Positions 22,021-27,784 of a stretch of 27,784 nucleotides of DNA are shown here, one piece after another. Under the pieces are notes generated by a model. That model was not told the DNA's origin and ran no database searches. It saw only the letters and a program-made list of their open reading frames with translations. Made by a program: the position numbers and the translations under genes. The DNA comes from JALOLG01 sp035557475 (GTDB taxonomy: Bacteria > Actinomycetota > Acidimicrobiia > Acidimicrobiales > Ilumatobacteraceae): contig DATMDV010000214.1 of NCBI GenBank assembly GCA_035557475.1, forward strand, positions 1 through 27,784. The letters run 5' to 3'. Position 1 is the stretch's first letter, and the number at the start of each line of letters is the position of its first letter.

Positions 22021-22905
22021 TCAGCTGACGAAGTCGATCAGGCGCTCGACGGCGCCGACGAGCTCGGGGCGCAGGTCGGCATAGGTATGCACGCGATTGC
22101 GCAGGTGGGGCCAGAAGCCGTCGAGGTCGACGCCGAGCGCACGGCACATCCCGTCCTTCCACGGCACGCCCGGAGGGACGTCGGGCCACTCGGCGAGGCC
22201 GAGCACGCGGGGCTGGATGCCGGCCCACACGTCGACGAACGGATGACCGGCGACCAGCACGTGATCGTTGCGGACGGCAGCCGCGAGGCGTGACTCCTTC
22301 GATCCGGCGACGAGGTGGTCGAGCAGGACCCCGAGCCGCCGCCCTGGGCCGGGACCGAAGCCGGCGACCCGATCGACCAGGTCGTCGGCGCCGTGCATCG
22401 GTTCGACGACCACGCCCAACTCACGTAGGTCGTCGCCCCACACGTGTTCGACCAACTCGGCGTCGTGGCGGCCCTCGACCCAGATCCGGTTCGCGGCGGC
22501 GACCTTGGCGACTGCGACATCGCCGGCGATCGAACCGGAGGCGGTGATCGTCTGGCGGACGGCCGGGTGCGAGGCCGGGCGAATCAGGGTGACCGGCCGA
22601 CCATCCAGCAGGAAGCCGCCGGGCTTCCAGGTGAAGTGGCGGAGGAGTTGGTGACGGTCGCGCAGCGTCACCGCCTCGGCGTTCCACCGCACGACGTCGC
22701 CGCAGAATCCGCTCGCCCGGTCCTCGACGACCAGGCCGACGGCGACCTCGACCGACGGGTAACGGGTCGGCTTCTTCGATTCCGCGTACTCGTCGAGGAT
22801 GTCGCGTTGATAGCGCACGGCGAAATCGAGTGTGGCACGGGAACCGATGGAGTTCGCGGCACGTCGAAGTGCCATGGGGAGACCAATCACACACGACACA
22901 TCCAT
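22021..22905 (-). CDS. DUF3097 family protein
   Basis: About 294 residues. The body matches the actinobacterial DUF3097 family: VAVGLVVEDRASGFCGDVV, then an N-R-I-W-V-E-G-R-H-D-A-E-L-V-E segment of TOPRIM-like character, G-R-R-L-G-V-L-L-D-H-L-V-A-G-S-K-E, a H-V-L-V-A-G-H-P-F-V-D-V-W strand and W-K-D-G-M-C-R-A-L-G. The acidic and Gly-rich motifs suggest a TOPRIM-type metal site and nucleic-acid chemistry, but no function is established. Start is uncertain: ATG 22905 is the longest, ATG 22875 and GTG 22818 (before R-Y-Q-R-D-I-L-D-E-Y) are alternatives, and none has a ribosome site or a clear hexamer. It is divergent from the DUF4349 gene. Confidence 0.8.
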   Translation of the reverse strand: MDVSCVIGLPMALRRAANSIGSRATLDFAVRYQRDILDEYAESKKPTRYPSVEVAVGLVVEDRASGFCGDVVRWNAEAVTLRDRHQLLRHFTWKPGGFLLDGRPVTLIRPASHPAVRQTITASGSIAGDVAVAKVAAANRIWVEGRHDAELVEHVWGDDLRELGVVVEPMHGADDLVDRVAGFGPGPGRRLGVLLDHLVAGSKESRLAAAVRNDHVLVAGHPFVDVWAGIQPRVLGLAEWPDVPPGVPWKDGMCRALGVDLDGFWPHLRNRVHTYADLRPELVGAVERLIDFVS

Positions 22906-22966
22906 CGTCCAATCACCGGATCATCCACCGGGTCATCCACCATGGCGCCGCGCCGGGGTCCGAGCG

Positions 22967-23995
22967 ATGGCACTCGGCTCCGTCATGGTGCTGGTGTTCA
23001 CCGGCTGCGGCGACAACGACGACGACGAGTCTGCGACGAGCGATGCGACGGACCAGACCGCGTCGCCGTCGGGCATCGGTGACGAGGTGCTGACCGGTGG
23101 CGAGGCGCCGACGACCGACGCACCGTCCAACACGGTCGCTTCGGGGGACCCGGGCGCCGGCTCCATTGGCAACGCCGAGCTCGCCGGCACCGACCTCACG
23201 ACACTCGGTCGTGACATCGCGATCGAGATGCAGGTGACGATGACGAGCGAAGATCTGCGACGCACGGTGCAGGGGATCATGCGCGCCGCAGCGTCGCACG
23301 GCGGTGCGGTGTTCGCGTCCGATATCGACTACCGCGACGACAGCGAGGGTGACAACGACGACGAGGCCGCAACCGGCCGCGCCACGCTGACGGTCAAGGT
23401 TCCACCGGCCGAGCTCGGCGCGATGCTGACCGGGCTCGACCAGCTCGGCACCGTGTTGTCGACCAACCAGCAGGCACAGGACGTGACCGACCAGCTCGTC
23501 GACCTCACGGTGCGCATCCGCAACGCCGAGGAGAGCGTCGATCGGGTGCGCGACTTCCTCGAGGCCGCGACCGATCTCCGTCAGATGGTCGATCTCGAGG
23601 GTGAGCTGACGCGCCGCCAGACCGACCTCGAGCGGCTGCTCGCGACGCAGGCCAACGTCACGGAACGGGTCGCGCTGTCGACGCTGACGATCGACGTCTA
23701 CCCGGCGACGGCAGCGCCGGACCCGGTGGACGACGACACCGACGGCATCGGCGACGCGTTCCGGTCGGGGTGGGACGCGTTCCTCGGCGTGCTGTTCGCG
23801 GTCGGGTTCGTGCTCGCGATCCTCGCCCCGTTCCTGCTCCTCGCGGCGCTCGTCCTCGCGATCGCGTGGATCGTGGCGAAGCCACGGCGTCGGCGACCAG
23901 TCAGCCCCGGTGCAGCCGCGGCGGGGGCGCCCGACCAGGTCAGCGACAAGGTCAACGACGCCGAGGATCTCGCTCGCGCCAACCATCCGGGGTGA
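22967..23995 (+). CDS. DUF4349 lipoprotein
   Basis: About 342 residues. A short signal (V-M-V-L-V-F-T-G-C) ends in a lipobox Cys at about 14, then an acidic DNDDDES tether. The middle (about 80-245) is the DUF4349 domain: a V-T-S-E-D-L-type opening, A-T-L-T-V-K-V-P-P-A-E-L, the long coiled coil D-L-E-G-E-L-T-R-R-Q-T-D-L-E-R-L and S-T-L-T-I-D-V-Y. A C-terminal membrane helix (about 273-302) is followed by an Arg-rich tail. Thus it is anchored at both ends, with the coiled coil outside. The start could be ATG 22874, giving a longer Arg-containing n-region, but that would overlap the divergent gene's start. The 3' end overlaps the next convergent gene by 44 bases. Confidence 0.78.
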   Translation: MALGSVMVLVFTGCGDNDDDESATSDATDQTASPSGIGDEVLTGGEAPTTDAPSNTVASGDPGAGSIGNAELAGTDLTTLGRDIAIEMQVTMTSEDLRRTVQGIMRAAASHGGAVFASDIDYRDDSEGDNDDEAATGRATLTVKVPPAELGAMLTGLDQLGTVLSTNQQAQDVTDQLVDLTVRIRNAEESVDRVRDFLEAATDLRQMVDLEGELTRRQTDLERLLATQANVTERVALSTLTIDVYPATAAPDPVDDDTDGIGDAFRSGWDAFLGVLFAVGFVLAILAPFLLLAALVLAIAWIVAKPRRRRPVSPGAAAAGAPDQVSDKVNDAEDLARANHPG

Positions 23996-24611
23996 GCACG
24001 AGGTCGGTCGTGCTGCCATCGGGAAACGCGAACGGCGCCCGCACGTTCGTGTGGGCGACCACCGTCGGCAGCACGACCGGCCCGAAGCCGCCGGGTTCGT
24101 TCGTCCAGCGGTGCCACCGCTGCGCTTCGACCTCGACGAGCTCGAGCCGGTCCCTGCCCGCAACGTCGATCGCCCCGTGCGCGACCCCGCGCTGCGCGTA
24201 CCCGTCGTCGATCGGCTCCGGGCTGCCGGCCGCGTACCACTCGACGTCGAACGCGATCGGGGTCGGGATCCCGTAGGCGCGTCCGAGCCCCTCGGCCGGA
24301 TCGTCGAGCGCCGCGGCGTAGGTCTCGTTGCCGATCGTCCACTGCTCCATCGGCTCGTCACAGATGTGCTCCGCCCAGAGCGCGTGGGCCTTGACGAGGA
24401 GCGGATCGGCGCGTACCGGCACGTCCCACTCGGCGACGTGGAGCAGCGGTTGACCCTCGGTGGCCAGGCAGGCCCAGTACCACGCCAGCGGACCGAGCAG
24501 CCGATGACCCGACAGCAATCCGATCGTCGCATCGGCGGTCCACGCCGCGAACACCCACTCCTCGACCGCCACGCCGGCGTGCGGCCGGTCGTCGGACCGC
24601 GTCAGCGCCAT
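23952..24611 (-). CDS. Conserved-looking protein of unknown function
   Basis: 219 residues, no recognised family. Seen: an opening V-E-E-W-V-F-A-A-W-T-A-D-A-T-I-G, a hydrophobic R-L-L-G-P-L-A-W-Y-W-A-C-L stretch, W-A-E-H-I-C-D-E-P-M-E-Q-W-T-I-G-N-E and F-D-V-E-W-Y-A. The many Trp and the paired strands suggest a mostly beta protein, possibly a lipocalin-like ligand binder (weak inference). No signal peptide. ATG 24611 has TAGTCT 8 bases upstream. It is divergent from the SCP2 gene with a 22-base gap, and its last 44 bases overlap the DUF4349 gene. Codon pattern and GC look like the neighbours. Confidence 0.72.
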   Translation of the reverse strand: MALTRSDDRPHAGVAVEEWVFAAWTADATIGLLSGHRLLGPLAWYWACLATEGQPLLHVAEWDVPVRADPLLVKAHALWAEHICDEPMEQWTIGNETYAAALDDPAEGLGRAYGIPTPIAFDVEWYAAGSPEPIDDGYAQRGVAHGAIDVAGRDRLELVEVEAQRWHRWTNEPGGFGPVVLPTVVAHTNVRAPFAFPDGSTTDLVLTPDGWRERDPRRR

Positions 24612-24619
24612 GTTCTGGC

Positions 24620-24625
24620 AGACTA
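24620..24625 (-). promoter_or_regulatory. Possible -10 of the unknown-function gene
   Basis: On the minus strand TAGTCT ends 8 bases before ATG 24611. On the plus strand TACGGA, sharing the same TA, lies 4 bases before GTG 24634. The 22-base gap between starts leaves room only for a shared symmetric core. Confidence 0.3.
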
Positions 24626-24633
24626 CGGAACTC

Positions 24634-25065
24634 GTGAGCGACCGCAGCGAGCGAACCACCGGCACAGACTCGGGTGTGCGATATCTCAGCTTGCAGTGGA
24701 TCACCGAGTTGTCGCGGGAGGTCGCGGACAGCGAACAGCTGGCCCGGCTCGCCGACACCCACGCGATCGGCGTCACCCAGGTCGTGACCGACGGTCCCGA
24801 GGGTGCCGTCACCTACCACTTCGAGGTTCGTGACGGGGCGGCCCGCTTCGGTGCTGGACCGGCCGAGGCAGAGGATGTCCGGATGGAGCAGGACTGGGAC
24901 ACCGCGGTGGCGGTCGCCACCGGCGAGCTGAACGCCCAGGAGGCGTTCATCGGCGGACGGATCCGCCTGACGGGCAACCAACAGCTGCTGCTCGAGTCGC
25001 AGCCCGTCTTCGGCGCCCTCGACGCGGTCTTCACGACCGTGCGAGCGCGCACCGTCTACTCGTGA
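24634..25065 (+). CDS. SCP2 sterol-binding-domain protein
   Basis: About 143 residues matching the SCP2 sterol-carrier fold: an N-terminal helix W-I-T-E-L-S-R-E-V-A, strands V-T-Y-H-F-E-V-R-D-G, then D-W-D-T-A-V-A-V-A-T-G-E-L-N-A-Q-E-A-F-I-G-G-R-I-R-L-T-G. Members bind lipids in the cytoplasm. GTG 24634 is the likely start; ATG 24610 would overlap the divergent gene and GTG 24676 (V-R-Y-L-S-L) is also possible. The DNA glycosylase gene begins 7 bases after the stop, so the two are surely cotranscribed, although no functional link between a lipid binder and DNA repair is evident. Confidence 0.82.
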   Translation: MSDRSERTTGTDSGVRYLSLQWITELSREVADSEQLARLADTHAIGVTQVVTDGPEGAVTYHFEVRDGAARFGAGPAEAEDVRMEQDWDTAVAVATGELNAQEAFIGGRIRLTGNQQLLLESQPVFGALDAVFTTVRARTVYS

Positions 25066-25072
25066 GCCGCTG

Positions 25073-25927
25073 ATGCCAGAGCTGCCGGAGGTCCAAGCGC
25101 ACGCCGAACGTCTGAGCGACGCGTTCGTCGATCGCCTGCTGGTGAAGTTCGTGCCGCTCACGTTCACGGCGCTCAAGACCGCCCTCCCCGCGCCGAACGA
25201 GGCGTACGGCACCCCACTGCGCAGCGTCGGGCGTCGCGGGAAGTACATCCTCCTGCACTTCGACGCGGTCACGTTCATCATCCACCTGATGCAGGGCGGG
25301 CGGCTGCTCGTCGACGAGAAGAAATCGGCGAAGCCGCGAGGTGGGCAGGCACGATTCACATTCACCGAATCCGACGGAGGCGACGCACCGGCGCTGCTGC
25401 TCACCGAAGCAGGCACCGAGCGCCGCGCCGGAGTCTGGTGCGTCGACGCAGGCACCGAGGAGTCGTCACCACCGCTCGACAAGCTCGGCCCCGAGGCCCA
25501 CCTCGTCACCGCTGAACAACTGCTCGAGTTGTTCGATGCGAAGTCGCAACGGCTCCACGGCTTCCTCCGCGACCAGCGATCGATCGCCGGGATCGGACGC
25601 CGGCTCGCCAACGAAGTCTGCCACCGGGCGAAGCTCTCGCCGTTCGCATCGACGAAGAAGCTCGGGATCGCGGGCGCGCGCGCCGTCGTCGAGGCGATTG
25701 CGGAGACGGTCGCCGAGGGACTCGAGTACGAGCGCACCCGCCCCGACATGAGCTCGTCGAAGGACCGGCCGGGCGGCGTGCACGGCAGCGCGGGCGAGCC
25801 GTGCCCGGTGTGCGGCGACGAAATCCGCGCCGTCGAGTACTCGGGCTACACCGTCAACTACTGCCCGACGTGTCAGACCGGCGGCAAGATCCTTGCCGAC
25901 AACACGACCAGCCGATTCCTCAAGTAG
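25073..25927 (+). CDS. Fpg/Nei-family DNA glycosylase/AP lyase
   Basis: 284 residues. It should excise oxidised bases and cut the abasic site. The N-terminal MPELPEV supplies the catalytic Pro2 and Glu3, and Lys57 in GRRGKYILL is at the usual place. The helix-two-turn-helix is RSIAGIGRRLANEVCHRAKLSP (about 169-190). The C-terminal zinc finger has C244-P-V-C247 and C264-P-T-C267. In its beta-hairpin the Arg normally found before the third Cys (R-S/T-x-x-x-C-P) is replaced by Tyr259 in SGYTVNYCP. After the finger there is an extra C-terminal T-G-G-K-I-L-A-D-N-T-T-S-R-F-L-K tail. Substrate (8-oxoguanine or oxidised pyrimidine) is not decided. It follows the SCP2 gene by 7 bases. Confidence 0.9.
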   Translation: MPELPEVQAHAERLSDAFVDRLLVKFVPLTFTALKTALPAPNEAYGTPLRSVGRRGKYILLHFDAVTFIIHLMQGGRLLVDEKKSAKPRGGQARFTFTESDGGDAPALLLTEAGTERRAGVWCVDAGTEESSPPLDKLGPEAHLVTAEQLLELFDAKSQRLHGFLRDQRSIAGIGRRLANEVCHRAKLSPFASTKKLGIAGARAVVEAIAETVAEGLEYERTRPDMSSSKDRPGGVHGSAGEPCPVCGDEIRAVEYSGYTVNYCPTCQTGGKILADNTTSRFLK

Positions 25928-25993
25928 CGCGCCGGAAACGCGATCTTCCGTAGGACGCGGACGATCTCGATTCGCAGGTTGTCAAGTAGCGCG

Positions 25994-26479
25994 TCACGTA
26001 GCGCGCCGGAAGTCGGGGTTCTCGGGCGTCTCGACCGCGGCCAGGTTGCCGTGCCACGGTCCGGCCGCGGCGCCGAGTTGCAACGCCGCCTTGGTTGCTT
26101 CGCGGGTGTTCTCGAACACCGCCTCCTCGTCGCCGGCCAGGGTGTCGACCGACACCGAGGCGATCAGGCAGACCAACCCGTCGGGATCGTCCATCCGCAG
26201 GTCCAGCACCGCCGCGGCCACCCCCGCCTGGGCTGCGCCGCGAGTCAGGGCAGCGTGCCGGGTCCCGGTGATCGCCACGGCCGGTACGAGCAATGTGAAC
26301 GGCACCACCGGCAGATTGGGTTTGGCGATCACGATGAACGGCGAGTGGCCGGCCGATGGCGTGGCGAGCGCGAGCGTCCACGCGGTGCCGACCGGACCGT
26401 CGCGATCACCGAGCACGGTGCTCACCCGGACGGCGTCGACGCCGTCCCCGAAGGAGCCCTCCCCGATCTGTGGCGTCAC
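25994..26479 (-). CDS. Formaldehyde-activating-enzyme (Fae)-like protein
   Basis: 161 residues, length of the Fae domain. Similarity to Fae runs along the chain: I-G-E-G-S-F-G-D-G near the start, G-P-V-G-T-A-W, P-F-I-V-I-A-K-P-N-L-P-V-V-P, A-A-Q-A-G-V-A-A-A-V and N-T-R-E-A-T-K-A-A-L matching the N-Y-E-A-T-K signature. Fae condenses formaldehyde with tetrahydromethanopterin. Its catalytic His (in E-V-A-H-I-D) aligns with Arg18 here (D-A-V-R-V-S), so this is probably a paralogue of different activity. No methylotrophy gene is nearby. GTG 26479 has AAGGGAGG at proper distance. A shared promoter with the divergent phosphorylase gene is likely. The assignment rests on recognised motifs, not a search. 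Confidence 0.75.
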   Translation of the reverse strand: MTPQIGEGSFGDGVDAVRVSTVLGDRDGPVGTAWTLALATPSAGHSPFIVIAKPNLPVVPFTLLVPAVAITGTRHAALTRGAAQAGVAAAVLDLRMDDPDGLVCLIASVSVDTLAGDEEAVFENTREATKAALQLGAAAGPWHGNLAAVETPENPDFRRAT

Positions 26480-26517
26480 GCGCCCTCCCTTCGCAGGTCG
26501 GCCGCCCCCGATCACCG

Positions 26518-26523
26518 ACTCTA
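26518..26523 (-). promoter_or_regulatory. Possible -10 of the Fae-like gene
   Basis: On the minus strand TAGAGT fits TANNNT and overlaps, by its first two bases, the -10 proposed on the plus strand. A leader of about 32 bases carries the ribosome site of the Fae-like gene. Confidence 0.4.
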
Positions 26524-26527
26524 CGCT
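26522..26527 (+). promoter_or_regulatory. Putative leaderless -10 of the phosphorylase gene
   Basis: TACGCT ends 6 bases before ATG 26534, the same hexamer and nearly the same spacing as at the GH2 gene. There is no ribosome site in between. No -35 is recognisable. Confidence 0.45.
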
Positions 26528-26533
26528 GCACGC

Positions 26534-27250
26534 ATGCCGATCCATTTGCGTGCCGAGCCCGGCGACTACGCCCCGAACGTGCTGTGCCCGGGCGATCCAC
26601 GCCGTGCGAAGTACATCGCCGAGACGTTCTTCGAGCCCGGCTTCCGCCTTGTCAACGAAGAGCGCGGGATGCTGGGGTTCACCGGCACGTTCGAGGACGC
26701 TCCGATCAGCGTCCAGTCCACCGGGATGGGGTGCCCGTCGGCGGGAATCGTGTTCGAGGAGTTGATCATGCTCGGCGCCACCCGGTTGATGCGCGTCGGC
26801 ACGTGCGGTGCGCTCCAGGACCACATGCGGCTGGGCGACACCGTCGTGGGCATCAGCGCCACCGCCGACGACGCCACACCACTGCGCTACTCGCAGGTCG
26901 ATGGCTTCGCCGCGACAGCAACGTTCACGCTCGCCGAAACGGCGGCCCGTTTGAGCCGTGAGCAAGGTGCGACCGTGCACGTCGGGCCGATCGTGACGAG
27001 CGGGGTCTTCTACGACCCCGACATCACGGCGGCCGCGAGGTGGAAGCGGTTCGGTCATCTCGGCATCGAGATGGAGGCGGCGATGCTGTACGCGATCGCG
27101 GCGGTGAAGGGCGTCGAGGCGCTGGCGATGATGACCGTCAGCGACATCATCGGCGACCCCGGCGAGCAGTCCGAGCGCATCAGCGACGACGAGTTGAAGC
27201 GTGGCGTCGACGCCATGATGCGCCTCGCCTGCCGCGTCGTCGTGAGCTGA
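26534..27250 (+). CDS. deoD: DeoD-type purine-nucleoside phosphorylase
   Basis: 238 residues of the hexameric PNP/uridine phosphorylase family. It splits purine nucleosides with phosphate in base salvage. Signature pieces: PGDPRRAKYIAE (phosphate loop), GMLGFTGTF, RVGTCGAL, the ribose-binding GIEMEAA and the catalytic Asp in TVSDIIGD. The alignment along its whole length is closest to DeoD; uridine or methylthioadenosine specificity cannot be excluded. ATG 26534 is chosen because it begins the conserved P-I-H-L-R-A-E-P-G-D and follows TACGCT; the frame continues upstream without features. It is divergent from the Fae-like gene and converges on mdh. Confidence 0.88.
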   Translation: MPIHLRAEPGDYAPNVLCPGDPRRAKYIAETFFEPGFRLVNEERGMLGFTGTFEDAPISVQSTGMGCPSAGIVFEELIMLGATRLMRVGTCGALQDHMRLGDTVVGISATADDATPLRYSQVDGFAATATFTLAETAARLSREQGATVHVGPIVTSGVFYDPDITAAARWKRFGHLGIEMEAAMLYAIAAVKGVEALAMMTVSDIIGDPGEQSERISDDELKRGVDAMMRLACRVVVS

Positions 27251-27273
27251 CGCCGCCGTCGCCTATTCCCCGT

Positions 27274-27322
27274 GTTTGTGTCACCGACATCGGCGAAGAT
27301 CGCCGGCAGCGGTGACACAGAC
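27274..27322. terminator. Nested hairpin between phosphorylase gene and mdh
   Basis: The outer stem pairs GTTTGTGTCACCG (27274-27286) with CGGTGACACAGAC (27310-27322), 13 pairs with one G-T wobble. Its loop carries CGGCGA-AGA-TCGCCG (27291-27305). It lies in the gap between two convergent genes and can stop transcription from both sides. Confidence 0.65.
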
Positions 27323-27345
27323 CTGGGATGGACTGGTGAGACGCG

Positions 27346-27784
27346 CTAGATGAGACCGAGCTCGCGGACCGCGTCGCGCTCGTCGACGAGCTCGGCCGCC
27401 GACGCGTCGATCTTGCCCCGGCTGTAATCGTCGATGTCGAGGCCCTGCACGATCTCGTAGTTCCCACCGGAACAGCGGCACGGGAAGCTCGAGATGATCC
27501 CCTCCGGCACGCCGTAGCTGCCGTCGCTCGGGATCCCCATCGAGACCCAGTCGCCTTCGGGAGTGCCGAGCGACCACGACCGGACGTGGTCGACGGCGGC
27601 GTTGGCGGCCGACGCCGCCGACGACGCGCCGCGCGCTTCGATGATGGCCGCGCCGCGCTTGGCGACGGTCGGGATGAACGTGCCGTCGACCCACTCGTGG
27701 TCACCGACCGCCTCGTAGGCGATGCGGCCACCGACCTCGCAGTGGAACAGGTCGGGGTACTGCGTCGTCGAGTGGTTGCCCCAG
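27346..27784 (-). CDS. mdh: Malate dehydrogenase, C-terminal part
   Basis: Partial: about 145 C-terminal residues, with the 5' end beyond the right edge. The visible sequence opens with WGNHSTTQYPD, which holds the active-site His (GNHS), then V-A-K-R-G-A-A-I-I-E-A-R-G-A-S-S-A-A-S-A-A, a helix next to the active site, and G-V-P-E-G-I-I-S-S-F-P. The end D-Y-S-R-G-K-I-D-A-S-A-A-E-L-V-D-E-R-D-A-V is typical of actinobacterial NAD-dependent Mdh of the cytosolic type. It oxidises malate to oxaloacetate, one step after the fumarate made by SdhCAB is hydrated. It converges on the phosphorylase gene. Confidence 0.93.
   Translation of the reverse strand, partial: WGNHSTTQYPDLFHCEVGGRIAYEAVGDHEWVDGTFIPTVAKRGAAIIEARGASSAASAANAAVDHVRSWSLGTPEGDWVSMGIPSDGSYGVPEGIISSFPCRCSGGNYEIVQGLDIDDYSRGKIDASAAELVDERDAVRELGLI

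Overview
The window is GC-rich, has densely packed genes on both strands, many GTG starts, and looks like chromosomal DNA of a high-GC actinobacterium. The mix of genes (fused five-helix-type SdhC with SdhA and SdhB, a DUF3097 protein, a phytase-like secreted protein, an actinobacterial malate dehydrogenase C-terminus, SCP2 and SnoaL-like proteins) suggests Acidimicrobiia, for example an Ilumatobacter relative; that placement is inference. No tRNA, rRNA, CRISPR array, transposase or phage gene was seen, and no gap between genes exceeds about 235 bases.

Layout. 1-6.2 kb: a VWA-domain protein (cut by the left edge), a stand-alone class III nucleotide cyclase, a membrane-anchored BON/OmpA-like protein, a degenerate GH1-like protein and a MoxR-type AAA+ ATPase; the ATPase and the VWA protein are likely functional partners although separated. 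6.2-12 kb: a GH2 glycosidase, a metallo-beta-lactamase-fold hydrolase, a SnoaL-like protein, a crotonase-fold protein, a second SnoaL-like protein overlapping an alpha/beta hydrolase. 12-14 kb: a membrane TIR-domain protein and a lipoprotein. 14-17.6 kb: the sdhCAB succinate dehydrogenase operon. 17.6-20.4 kb: a NarL-type response regulator translationally coupled to its membrane histidine kinase. 20.4-24 kb: a secreted phytase-like protein, DUF3097, and a DUF4349 lipoprotein. 24-27.8 kb: a protein of unknown function, an SCP2 protein coupled to an Fpg/Nei DNA glycosylase, a formaldehyde-activating-enzyme-like protein, a DeoD-type phosphorylase and the 3' part of mdh.

The most notable signals are non-coding. 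At least six genes have a TANNNT hexamer ending 6-7 bases before the start codon, which points to leaderless transcripts and settles several starts. The phosphorylase and Fae-like genes appear to share one symmetric promoter core. Seven copies of a GTCCCG/CGGGAC hexamer with repeated 22-23 base spacing lie between the histidine kinase and the phytase-like gene. Long nested hairpins occur at several gene junctions. Among proteins, the Fae-like protein with Arg where the catalytic His is expected, the GH1-like protein without its acid/base motif, and the TIR protein with four membrane helices deserve a second look.
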